Shown here piece by piece: positions 8,701-17,306 of a stretch of 64,000 nucleotides of DNA. The first letter of the stretch is position 1. Each line of letters opens with the position of its first letter. The notes beneath the pieces are model-generated. The model did not search any database and was not told where the DNA came from. It worked only from the letters and a program-made list of their open reading frames with translations. The translations under genes were made by a program, and so were the position numbers. The stretch is from positions 138,940 through 202,939 of the forward strand of contig NZ_LGCI01000014.1 in the NCBI RefSeq assembly GCF_001281525.1, written 5' to 3'. Source of the DNA: Lysinibacillus macroides (GTDB taxonomy: Bacteria; Bacillota; Bacilli; Bacillales_A; Planococcaceae).

Positions 8701-9362
8701 TCGGAACGAACCAGAAAGAAATCTTTGATCAAGGTTTGGCTGGTCTAATCAAATTCGATGAAAATAAAGCCTATTTATCTGGGAATGAAGTAGAGGAAGC
8801 AATGAACAAGCTTCGAAATATCATTCAAGATCCAATTCCTTATCGTAAAATTAAGGATATCCCAGAGTTGCTTCATGCATTGGAGCAACAGATAAATTCA
8901 GTATTAGATGAGAAAAAGACAAACGCCCTTGAAAAACTACAAGCGGATTATAATGAATTAATTCTACAAGCCAAACAATACGGAGTTTCAAACGAAACAA
9001 AACTGCGTGTAGAAGGTTATTATGATGGGTTAAAAGCAAACCTTGCCCAATTTACGGACATCTTTAAAGTAGATGCAACAATTTCTCAGAGCGATAGTTT
9101 TAGAGATAGAACGTTAAAAGAGATTCAACAGGAAATTACAGAATGGCAACGTAAAAAAGTAGAAGAACAGAAAAGAAATGCAGGTACTATTGTTGAGACA
9201 CCTGTTAAAACGGTCGTACAGAAACAGACGGTAAAAGTAACCGAACTTGTTACTGTGAAAACATTATCGACGGAAGAAGATGTAGACCTATACATCAACA
9301 CGCTATCCAATAAGTTAAAGCAGATCATTAAGGCAAATAAACAAATAGAGTTTGTTGAATAA
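5790..9362 (+). CDS. brxC: BREX P-loop ATPase BrxC
   Basis: This 1190-residue protein has the typical BrxC size. A P-loop (GFFGSGKSHFLKIL) lies near residues 69-82 and a Walker B-like segment (HLVFLVDEIGQYIG) near 255-268. The later half is charged and helix-rich with long coiled-coil-like stretches. BrxC is a large AAA+-like ATPase needed for both host DNA modification and phage exclusion by BREX and is thought to form part of the complex with BrxB, PglX and PglZ. The frame is intact, and the next gene begins 11 bases after its stop. Confidence 0.95.
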   Translation: MLLKEMFLKDIERDIRGVIKVAQTNEADIYQELDEYVVTQELHRHFSKFYENYQKGINGKTDKMGVWISGFFGSGKSHFLKILAYLLENRAVQGKKPVDFFEEKIKDSLVYANMKRTADVDTEVILFNIDSKSSLDNKSKEDAILRVFMKVFYEHRGYYGDIPGVAEMEKYLDKQGVYETFKTEFKALAGESWEDRRNSFYFDADFVIGALVKATNMTEESARNWFENGVNNFEISIEKFAKDVKEYIDSKGPNFHLVFLVDEIGQYIGDSRNLMLNLQTLTEDLGTYAQGKVWIMVTSQESIDSIVKVKGDDFSRIQGRFDTRLSLSSISVDEVIKKRILEKYPHVLNKLRADYPNKSAILKNLISFRESTADLRGYDNDLEFGDVYPFVPYQFKLLQNVFEQVRKHGSSGKHLSEGERSMLSAFKEAGLRYKDAEEGSLIPFYAFYDTIKEFLNPSISRVIEGAKENPALKDDPFNVDLLKVLFMIKYIKELPANIDNIATLMVTRIDEDKLQLKEKIKASLRKLISQTLIQKNGDNYSFLTDDEQDINKEIKDTKIEEEILKRELRSYIFDGLYGDKKFVYSKQYMFPFNQKMDEKNHGSQTASIGVQIFSPLSEQYFKSDQELMMMSSGSGEMIIKLGGNEIYVEEMEEALRIEEHRRKKNIPQLPENLQNILNNKLAEVRDRRRRVQELLEDAVKDAVFFVNGEKMDIKGSNVKEKFNTALKQLVDNVYTKLGYVKEHLDNERELISILASDDQQISFDEQISSNPNELAKREVYEFIDLQEQIGKQMRVKLVYDRFQDKPYGWKQLDIARLVAELLKEQRIRIRYNSEYMEPEKDTNKLLTIFGKTTEADKGIITKRVKVDEALIRTAKRVCKEVFNTTDLADDEDGLVKDIRTLIANQIAEINAYKARFEGRKYPGMSLLNKGLEYFEQFNNQLDNSSFFTKLKDLEDDLADWEEDIVYVKSFFGTNQKEIFDQGLAGLIKFDENKAYLSGNEVEEAMNKLRNIIQDPIPYRKIKDIPELLHALEQQINSVLDEKKTNALEKLQADYNELILQAKQYGVSNETKLRVEGYYDGLKANLAQFTDIFKVDATISQSDSFRDRTLKEIQQEITEWQRKKVEEQKRNAGTIVETPVKTVVQKQTVKVTELVTVKTLSTEEDVDLYINTLSNKLKQIIKANKQIEFVE

Positions 9363-9373
9363 GGGTGGAATAG

Positions 9374-12300
9374 ATGAATAAAAGTGCATTGAAAAAATTT
9401 GCGACAGAAGCTCGTAAAGAACTGCTGGAACGGGTAGAGCTACAAGCAAGAAAAATTGGGATTACTGCCGACTCTATTCAAAAAGCAAATGTCGAAAGCT
9501 CCGATGCCGTCTTTATCGACGGCAGACAGCTTTCTGATTTGGAAAGACGACAAAGGAATAAATTGGTTACCCGTATTAATGAAATCGGCTTTGACCGAGT
9601 AATTGAAGAGACGGCATACACGTGGTTCAACCGTTTTATTGCCCTTCGTTTTATGGAAGTGAATGACTATTTACCAACGAAGGTTCGGGTTTTATCATCA
9701 TCTCATGGTGATAGTGCAGAGCCAGATATGATGAAAGAAGCATTATCCCTTGATTTAGAGTTGGATAAAGAATATGTGTATGACCTGAAAATGAACAACA
9801 AAACGGATGAGTTATTTAAGTATCTCATTAAAATGCATTGTAATGATTTGAACCGCTATATGCCATTCATGTTTGAAACACTGGAAGATTATAAGGAAAT
9901 CTTATTCCCAGAAGGTTTGCTCGGAACAGATTCATTTGTCCGTCAGTTAACGGATAAAGAAGTGATTCCAGAGGATAATTGGGAGAAAATAGAGGTTATT
10001 GGCTGGCTTTATCAATATTACATTGCCGATGAAAAAGATCGTGTATTTAAAGCGAAGGCAAAATATAAAGCAGAAGAAATCCCTTATGCTACACAACTAT
10101 TTACACCTGACTGGATTGTGCAATACATGGTGCAAAATTCACTTGGACGTTATTGGACTGAAGCACATCCAGAGCATGAAGATTTAATTATGAACTGGGA
10201 GTTTTTCATTAAACATCAGCAAGAAGATTTTCAAGAAAAAATTGCTCCCTATATAAATAAGGAATTGAATGTAGAAGATATTAAATGTTTCGATCCAGCA
10301 ATGGGTAGCGGACATATTTTAGTTTATATGTTTGATATCCTATATGAAATTTATAGTAAGTGTGGATATATGGAGAGGGAAATTCCACGCCTTATCATTG
10401 AGAAAAACTTATATGGTTTAGATATTGACGATCGTGCCTATCAATTAGCAAGTTTTTCAGTGGTAATGAAAGCACTCCAATACAATCGTAGATTTCTTCG
10501 AAGCATCGAACGAGATGGGTTGACGATGAATTTAGCATCTATTCAGGAAACCAATGGGTGGTCAGATGAAGCAATTACTTTTATTGCTGGTCAAGATAAT
10601 GCTGAACAATTTAATACAACAAAAGCATTTTTCGACCAATATAAAAATGCTAAGACATTCGGTTCCCTTATCAAAATAACGGAAACAGATACAGCATTTT
10701 TACAAAATAGATTAAAGGAAATAAAAGAGAATCCAGTAACCGATATCTTTCAAGAGGAAAAACGTCAACAATCATTAGAACTACTTCCATTGCTTATTAA
10801 ACAAACGAAAATTATGAGACAGCAATATGACGTTGTTGTAATGAATCCACCGTATATGGGTTCTGGAAATATGAACAATGAATTGTCTGATTTTCTGAAA
10901 AAGAATTATCCTGATTCCAAATCAGACTTATTCGCTTCCTTTATGGAAGTTGATCATTATTTAAAAGAAAATGGATTATATTCAGCTATTAATCAGCATT
11001 CATGGATGTTCTTAACAAGTTATGAAAAGTTACGTCAAAACATCATTGATTTCAAAGTAATCGACACAATGCTCCACCTCGGACCGAGAGCTTTTGAGGA
11101 GATTGGTGGAGAAGTCGTACAATCAACAACTTTTGTATTAAGAAATTCTAAAATAAAAGATATAAAAGGCACTTATATACGATTAATTGACGGAAAAACA
11201 GCATTAGACAAGAAAGTAAGAGCAATTGAGGCAGTACAAGACTCCGCTACTCCATTTCGTTATTTATTTAATCAAGAAGAATTTAGAAAGATTCCAGGTA
11301 ACCCCATTGCATATTGGGTGAGTAATAATTTCATTTCAGTATTTGAAAAAGGAACCACTTTAAATGAAATTGCAGATTGCTGTACTGGTATGCAGACAGG
11401 AAATAATGATTTGTATATGAGAAACTGGTTTGAAGTTTCATATCAACAAACAAGTATTTCTACTCAGTCTAATAAGTGGAAAAAATATAATTGTGGTGGA
11501 GAAAGTAGAAAGTGGTATGGAAATCATAATAATGTCGTGTTATGGGAAAATGATGGAGAACAAATAAAAGCAGAAAAAGGATCTGTTATTAGGAATGAAT
11601 CATACTATTTTCGGAAGGGTATTACATGGAAGAGAATTGGTAGTTCAGATTTTTATTTAAGATATTTACCACCAGATTTTATCTTTGATCAATCGGGAGA
11701 TTCGATGTTTCTAAAAGAGGAGAAATATTTAAAATATATTTTAGCTTATGTTAATACTAAAGTAGCTTTAAAATCATTTGAGATTATTGCTCCAACCCTA
11801 AATTTGACAGCAGGGAATATGAATAAACTTCCAATAATTATTGATAATGAACAAATTGAAAGAATTGATGAACTTGTTGATCAAAATATTGATATTTCAA
11901 AAAGAGATTGGGATTCTTTCGAAATTTCTTGGGATTATAAAAAACATCCTTTCATTGGAGTTTCTGAAAATGTTTCAAGAGTTAATGATGTTTTTAAACG
12001 CTGGAAGAACTATACAGCAGGACTATTTAATAAGCTAAAAAAGAATGAGGAAGAGATAAATCGGATTTTCATTGAAATCTACAGTCTTCAAGAGGAATTA
12101 ACACCAGATATAGTGGATGAAGATGTAACTATTCGAAAAGCTCATTTAGAACGTGATATCAAAAGTTTCATCTCCTACGCTATCGGTTGTTCTTTCGGTC
12201 GTTATTCTCTTGATGAAGAAGGTCTTATCTATGCTGGTGGCGAATTTAATGCTTCACGTTATCAAACATTCACAGCTGATGAGGATAACATTTTGCCAAT

Positions 12301-12862
12301 ATTAGCAGGTGCGTATTTCGAGGATGACATTGTGACAAGATTTGTTGATTTTGTGCGTGTAACGTTTAGTGACGAAACGCTTGAGGAGAATCTTGATTTT
12401 ATTACGGATGCAATTGGGCGTAAAACAAATGAAACTGCCAGGGAAGCGTTGCGTCGTTATTTCTTAAATGATTTCTATAAGGATCATGTCCAAGTTTATA
12501 AGAAGCGACCGATTTATTGGCTATTTACTTCTGGTAAAGAAAAGGCGTTTAATTGTCTAATTTATATGCATCGTTACGATAAAACAACGCTTTCTCGTAT
12601 TCGTACAGATTATTTACATGAAGTGCAGGTACGGATGGATGCGGAGAAAAAAGACTTGCTCGAAATTATAGAAGGCGATTTTACTACGAAAGAAATTAGC
12701 AATGCGAAGAGAGAGCTAAAGGGCCTCGATAAAAAAATTGACGAGTTGAAAGCTTATGATGAACTATTGCACCACATGGCAGACATGCAAATCGAAATTG
12801 ACTTGGATGATGGTGTGAAAGTGAATTATGAAAAGTTTAAGGGGTTAGTAGCAAAGATTTAG
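9374..12862 (+). CDS. pglX: BREX-1 adenine-specific DNA methyltransferase PglX
   Basis: This 1162-residue methyltransferase has S-adenosylmethionine motif I (DPAMGSGHIL) near residue 307 and catalytic motif IV (NPPY) near residue 491, i.e. the N6-adenine class. The later third should hold the DNA target-recognition part. PglX marks the host chromosome at a non-palindromic site, letting BREX tell self from phage. The target sequence cannot be read from the gene. The frame is intact. A short hairpin follows at 12870, then the reverse transcriptase gene. Confidence 0.95.
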   Translation: MNKSALKKFATEARKELLERVELQARKIGITADSIQKANVESSDAVFIDGRQLSDLERRQRNKLVTRINEIGFDRVIEETAYTWFNRFIALRFMEVNDYLPTKVRVLSSSHGDSAEPDMMKEALSLDLELDKEYVYDLKMNNKTDELFKYLIKMHCNDLNRYMPFMFETLEDYKEILFPEGLLGTDSFVRQLTDKEVIPEDNWEKIEVIGWLYQYYIADEKDRVFKAKAKYKAEEIPYATQLFTPDWIVQYMVQNSLGRYWTEAHPEHEDLIMNWEFFIKHQQEDFQEKIAPYINKELNVEDIKCFDPAMGSGHILVYMFDILYEIYSKCGYMEREIPRLIIEKNLYGLDIDDRAYQLASFSVVMKALQYNRRFLRSIERDGLTMNLASIQETNGWSDEAITFIAGQDNAEQFNTTKAFFDQYKNAKTFGSLIKITETDTAFLQNRLKEIKENPVTDIFQEEKRQQSLELLPLLIKQTKIMRQQYDVVVMNPPYMGSGNMNNELSDFLKKNYPDSKSDLFASFMEVDHYLKENGLYSAINQHSWMFLTSYEKLRQNIIDFKVIDTMLHLGPRAFEEIGGEVVQSTTFVLRNSKIKDIKGTYIRLIDGKTALDKKVRAIEAVQDSATPFRYLFNQEEFRKIPGNPIAYWVSNNFISVFEKGTTLNEIADCCTGMQTGNNDLYMRNWFEVSYQQTSISTQSNKWKKYNCGGESRKWYGNHNNVVLWENDGEQIKAEKGSVIRNESYYFRKGITWKRIGSSDFYLRYLPPDFIFDQSGDSMFLKEEKYLKYILAYVNTKVALKSFEIIAPTLNLTAGNMNKLPIIIDNEQIERIDELVDQNIDISKRDWDSFEISWDYKKHPFIGVSENVSRVNDVFKRWKNYTAGLFNKLKKNEEEINRIFIEIYSLQEELTPDIVDEDVTIRKAHLERDIKSFISYAIGCSFGRYSLDEEGLIYAGGEFNASRYQTFTADEDNILPILAGAYFEDDIVTRFVDFVRVTFSDETLEENLDFITDAIGRKTNETAREALRRYFLNDFYKDHVQVYKKRPIYWLFTSGKEKAFNCLIYMHRYDKTTLSRIRTDYLHEVQVRMDAEKKDLLEIIEGDFTTKEISNAKRELKGLDKKIDELKAYDELLHHMADMQIEIDLDDGVKVNYEKFKGLVAKI

Positions 12863-12869
12863 CTTTTTC

Positions 12870-12898
12870 GAGGAGCAGATTGATTTGGTTTGCTCCTC
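12870..12898 (+). terminator. Hairpin between pglX and the reverse transcriptase
   Basis: GAGGAGCA (12870-12877) pairs perfectly with TGCTCCTC (12891-12898). The following TTCT is a poor T run, so termination may be partial. It suggests that the inserted reverse transcriptase and the downstream BREX genes may not depend solely on the first promoter. Confidence 0.45.
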
Positions 12899-12965
12899 TT
12901 CTAATATACGGAGGAAAAGCGATTTAGAATAGAGTGTTTATTCACGATAAAATTTAGGTGATTAA

Positions 12966-14497
12966 ATGAAGATAAACATAGAGGAACAGTTGGTTAAATA
13001 TGGTTATTTACCAGAACAACTTCCACCTATATTTAGTTCTGAAAAGTTTTTCGAAAACTATAGAAACTTACTGGATATTCCTCAAAAGAATGCTTGTGAG
13101 TGTGTAAGTTTTACTATTTCCAAAAATGACCTGTCGAGAAGAAATATAAAAATACCAAATCCAGCTAAACAAATTCATTTATTTAATTATGTGTTATCTA
13201 TGCATAAAGAGTTAGAGAATAGATTCTCCAATAACAGACATTCATTATCCAATCCATTTTATTATTTGGGAGAGATATATGAAGATATTTCGGTATTCAA
13301 CGTTCCCTTATTTAGAGAAAAGAAACCTAAAATTGTAAAATCGACCTATATTAAGAATCTAAAAGACAAAATGAATGAATCAATGGGATATAAATATTGT
13401 TACAAGTTTGATTTGGCAAATTTCTACGATAGTATTTATACACATTCCATCGAGTGGGCTGTAATAGGCAGGGAAGAAGCAAAGAGAAATATCAGGGTAA
13501 AAAATGATAATTTGGGAAAGAGCTTGGATGAATTAGTGAGAGGAACTAATTCTAATGAAACCTCAGGCATTCCGACAGGCCCCTTTACCTCAAGAATTAT
13601 TTCCGAATTGCTGTTGGTTAAAATTAATGAGGAACTTGAAGATTTATCTAAGATTCATAGTATCGACTTTAAGTTTATGCATTATGTAGATGATTATGAA
13701 TTTTATTTTAGAAGTGAATATGATGTACACAAGTTGAAAAATAAAATTATTGAAATATTTGAGTCTTACAGATTGAAAATAAATCTCAGTTATTGCTTTA
13801 TCCATATCACTCGATTAGGGATGTTAAAAGTGAATATGATTATTATATTGAAAAGTACAATACGAAAAAGGATGAGCATTCATTAAGGTTATTATTTTTT
13901 AAAGCGGACGAACTTACAAGTTTGGGAGAAAAGGGAGCATACAAATATCTGTATAAAATGCTTTATAACAGAGTTGACCTGAGGAATTGTTGGACTGCTA
14001 TTGAACCCTTCCTGATAGGACATTTGTTAATTCGACCTTCAATAAGTCAAAATATTGTTGAGTTAATTTTAAAGTATATGGACTTAGTCTCTGAAAGGTT
14101 AAGTAAGGAAATATTCAAGAATTTAGAAATCAGTATGAATAACCATCTACATAATGAATCCCAATGGTTATTATGGTCACTAATAAAAATTAATTACGAC
14201 TTTACTGTTTTTGAGTTAGAGCATCTATATAAGAAATGCGATGATGATATTACTAAAATCATTTTACTAAGCATCATCTATAAATCAGGGAAGGATAGCG
14301 AAGAAAAGTTATCAAGTCTCTTAAAAGAAGAAATAGAACATCTGACTACATTTAATTTTGAATCTGATAAATGGCTTTTACTGCATGAATGGTACATGAA
14401 TAAATGGCAGTGCTATAAAAAGTTAGAACCCCACTACAATAGAAATAAATTTTTTCAAGCATTGAAGAAAAATAAGGTATCATTTTTACTCATTTGA
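12966..14497 (+). pseudogene. Abi/unknown-group reverse transcriptase, frameshifted, inside BREX operon
   Basis: The first frame (12966 to about 13780) carries reverse transcriptase motifs: FDLANFYDSIYTHS near residue 148, GIPTGPFTSR near 200, and the catalytic YVDD near 240. The sequence after YVDD continues naturally in a second frame, LLLYPYHSIRDVKSEY, through to 14497 as a helix-rich tail of about 230 residues. One base seems to be missing, most easily from the A runs at 13776-13783. Joined, the protein would be about 510 residues. The YTHS and PTGPFTSR motifs resemble Abi-type and defence-associated (DRT/UG) enzymes rather than group II introns or retrons. It may be a genuine pseudogene, a sequencing error, or a recoded gene. 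Confidence 0.75.
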
Positions 14498-14715
14498 CTT
14501 ATCGTATTCAGTAAAAAATAAACCAGAACAAAGCCAACAGATGTAAGAAGCTTATATCACCTATAAAGAAAAATGTTGCCATATCCTTGGTAAGAACGTG
14601 ACCTGATCGTTTCCTGCACTATCTTATAGGAACAATTAAAGGACACAAGCATAACGGGAATAAGAAGGAATAAATAGCGATTACAATAAGTAATAGTTGT
14701 TGTATTAGAAAGCAG
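14498..14715. other. Gap between reverse transcriptase and pglZ
   Basis: About 220 bases lack a convincing gene. A modest hairpin (GTTTCCT at 14609-14615 with AGGAAC at 14628-14633) is the only structure I see. Because some defence reverse transcriptases use a nearby noncoding RNA, this stretch is the natural place to look for one, but nothing here proves it. Confidence 0.3.
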
Positions 14716-14724
14716 GTGAGTAGA

Positions 14725-17283
14725 ATGAATATGACTCAAATAGTCTCCGCCCTCCAAGACATCTTCAAGGAACCTTTAAGTGATGGAGAACAGCGTAAGA
14801 TTGTCTTTTGGGTGGACAAGGATGAGGATTTTATTGAGGAAATTGATCAATTGACAATGGATGGGGTTAAAGTCCAAACATTATCGGAAAACAATCAATT
14901 TTATACGAAGCATTTATTAGAGGAAGAAGATCCTACATCTTCTTATTTAATTTATACAAATATGGAACTTAGTTTAGAAGATAACTGGTTAGCGGATACA
15001 GTGTTGTATTCAAAGACATTTTATGCTGATCGAATTTCGCTCATTTTAAGTGAACTTCAAATAGATCCGTCGCTTCGAGCTGTAATAAAGAAATATGAGA
15101 AGTTTTTTAACAATAAAGAACGATTCCGTAAGTTTCAGGCATTTAAGATTGAGGCGTATAGTGAGGAAACGATTGAGCTTGCAATTATGAGTGTTCTTTG
15201 CAATGTGAGGACACCTGACTTTGAGGCAGTCTTAAGAACTGTTCTGATGAATACGCTGAATGATAGCGAGAATAAGCATTTAGCACAAATGGACAAGTTC
15301 TTTGATATTAATGTGTTCTGGACTTATGTTGCCAACTATTATGGCTATGAGCGTGAATCGAAGACGTTAAAGACATTGTTTATTCATCTGGCTGTGACAG
15401 CATTTAGCCATTCGGTAAACGAGCAGTATTTAACAGACGTAAAAGATTTCATCGCTGTCCGTAATAAAGCAAATTCCCTTGTTTTCATTGACCATTGGAT
15501 GCACCACAAGACCGATTACGAAGTATTTAATGCTTATGCAGAAATGGTGGAACAAGAAATTCAGCTTCCGAATATATTGCAGTCTGTTCCGATTGATGAA
15601 TTTAAACAAGCGGAAACCTTTTCTTATATTGATCGAGCTGTCATTATTTACATTGCGAATAGCTTATTGGAAAAGCTTGAGGACTATGAAGAGTATACAA
15701 AATTAATTAAGCTTAGACGGGCAAAACACTTTTACGAGAAATATACCCATATTTATGATGCTCTTTATTACACAGTGAAAATGCAAGAGTTTCATAAAGA
15801 TTATAATCAAGGAATCCCTTCAGGACAAGCAGTTGACATATATGAAGCATACTACAAAAAATATCACGTCATGGATACATATTACCGTAAGTTTTATGTG
15901 GCTTATGACGAAGAAAGTAGCCATGAATTACTAAAGAAGCTGAAAAATCTTGTAGAACACCTTTATACAAATAGTTATATGGGAGAACTAAGTACAAATT
16001 GGTCACAAGCAGTAAAAGCAGAAATGACAGGGCAATGGTCACTACCAGGTGTACTTAGTCAACAAAGGTTTTATTCTTCCATCGTTGCCCCACATATTAG
16101 TAAAGGTGAACGAGTATTTGTCATTATTTCGGATGCGATGCGATATGAAGTGGGATTAGAATTAGCAGAACGACTGAATGCCGAAACGATGGGAACTTGT
16201 GATGTACAGACAATGCTTAGCGTTATTCCATCTGTGACAAAGCTTGGTATGGCTTCTCTTCTTCCACATAAAACGATTGATTTTGATGCATCTGGTCGTG
16301 TGTTAGTAAATGGCAAGGATTCATCAGGTCTCGAAAATCGAAAGGCAATTATTGAAACTGTGGTAGAAGAAAGCATTGCTATTCATTATCAAGATATAAG
16401 AGACATGAACAAAGCAGGTAGACGTGAAACATTCAAAGGGAAGAAGCTCATCTATATCTATCATGACACCATTGATGCGATGGGTGACAAAGCATCTACA
16501 GAAATCTACACGTTTAATGCAGTGGAAACGGCGTTGAATCAGTTATATGATTTGGTGAAAATCATTAGGGATGATCTTAGCGGGACAAATGTATATATTA
16601 CGGCAGACCATGGTTTCCTTTATCAACGGGAACCTTTAGAAGAAAGCGATAAAATCGAACAAGTACAAATGGATAAGCTTGAAGTGAAACGACGTTACAT
16701 TCTTTCGAAGGAAAAAAGAGATCTTCCAGGTCAAATGGCAATTAATTTATCCTCTGTCATTAAAAATGAACTGGAATTGACGGCCTATGTTCCAAATGGA
16801 ACGATTCGTAATCGGATGCAAGGAACTGGTGTTAACTTCGTACATGGCGGTGCAAGTTTACAAGAGATTGTTGTGCCATTGCTTTCTTTCAAGAATAGAC
16901 GTGCGGGACAGAAGGGTGTACAAGCTATTTCGAAAGTGGATATTAAATTGACAAGTACGACTCGAAGAATTACCAATAGTATTTTCAATTTAAACTTCTT
17001 CCAAACGGAGAAGGTGGAGGAAAAGATGAATCCTCGTACAGTCATCATTTATATGGCTGATGCTGAAGGAAACATCCTATCAAATGAAGAAACGATTATT
17101 GGAGATCGCACATTTGATAATCCAGCCGAACGTACATTCAAGTTACAGTTTGTCATGAAGAGTATCCCTTATGATCGCAATAAAACATATTACTTAATGA
17201 TTAAGGATACGGAAACAGGCATTATAACTGAAAAAGTTCCATTTAAAATTAATTTGGGAATTGTTAGTGACTTTGATTTTTGA
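14725..17283 (+). CDS. pglZ: BREX-1 phosphatase-like protein PglZ
   Basis: This 852-residue protein of the alkaline-phosphatase-like PglZ family has a metal-binding ISDAMRYEVG motif near residue 467 and the second metal site ITADHGFLY near residue 624. PglZ is a core BREX protein present in all BREX types; purified members show metal-dependent nuclease or phosphodiesterase activity in some reports. I start at ATG 14725 after AGCAGGTGAG; a GTG at 14716 overlaps that ribosome site. It lies 24 bases before brxL. Confidence 0.93.
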   Translation: MNMTQIVSALQDIFKEPLSDGEQRKIVFWVDKDEDFIEEIDQLTMDGVKVQTLSENNQFYTKHLLEEEDPTSSYLIYTNMELSLEDNWLADTVLYSKTFYADRISLILSELQIDPSLRAVIKKYEKFFNNKERFRKFQAFKIEAYSEETIELAIMSVLCNVRTPDFEAVLRTVLMNTLNDSENKHLAQMDKFFDINVFWTYVANYYGYERESKTLKTLFIHLAVTAFSHSVNEQYLTDVKDFIAVRNKANSLVFIDHWMHHKTDYEVFNAYAEMVEQEIQLPNILQSVPIDEFKQAETFSYIDRAVIIYIANSLLEKLEDYEEYTKLIKLRRAKHFYEKYTHIYDALYYTVKMQEFHKDYNQGIPSGQAVDIYEAYYKKYHVMDTYYRKFYVAYDEESSHELLKKLKNLVEHLYTNSYMGELSTNWSQAVKAEMTGQWSLPGVLSQQRFYSSIVAPHISKGERVFVIISDAMRYEVGLELAERLNAETMGTCDVQTMLSVIPSVTKLGMASLLPHKTIDFDASGRVLVNGKDSSGLENRKAIIETVVEESIAIHYQDIRDMNKAGRRETFKGKKLIYIYHDTIDAMGDKASTEIYTFNAVETALNQLYDLVKIIRDDLSGTNVYITADHGFLYQREPLEESDKIEQVQMDKLEVKRRYILSKEKRDLPGQMAINLSSVIKNELELTAYVPNGTIRNRMQGTGVNFVHGGASLQEIVVPLLSFKNRRAGQKGVQAISKVDIKLTSTTRRITNSIFNLNFFQTEKVEEKMNPRTVIIYMADAEGNILSNEETIIGDRTFDNPAERTFKLQFVMKSIPYDRNKTYYLMIKDTETGIITEKVPFKINLGIVSDFDF

Positions 17284-17306
17284 ATTCCACGTGAGGAGGG
17301 GAGAGA

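Noticed and set aside
12966..14497. Group II intron or retron
   Set aside because: No intron ends, maturase or endonuclease domain is visible, and no msr/msd-like inverted repeats precede the gene. The motifs fit Abi/unknown-group enzymes better.
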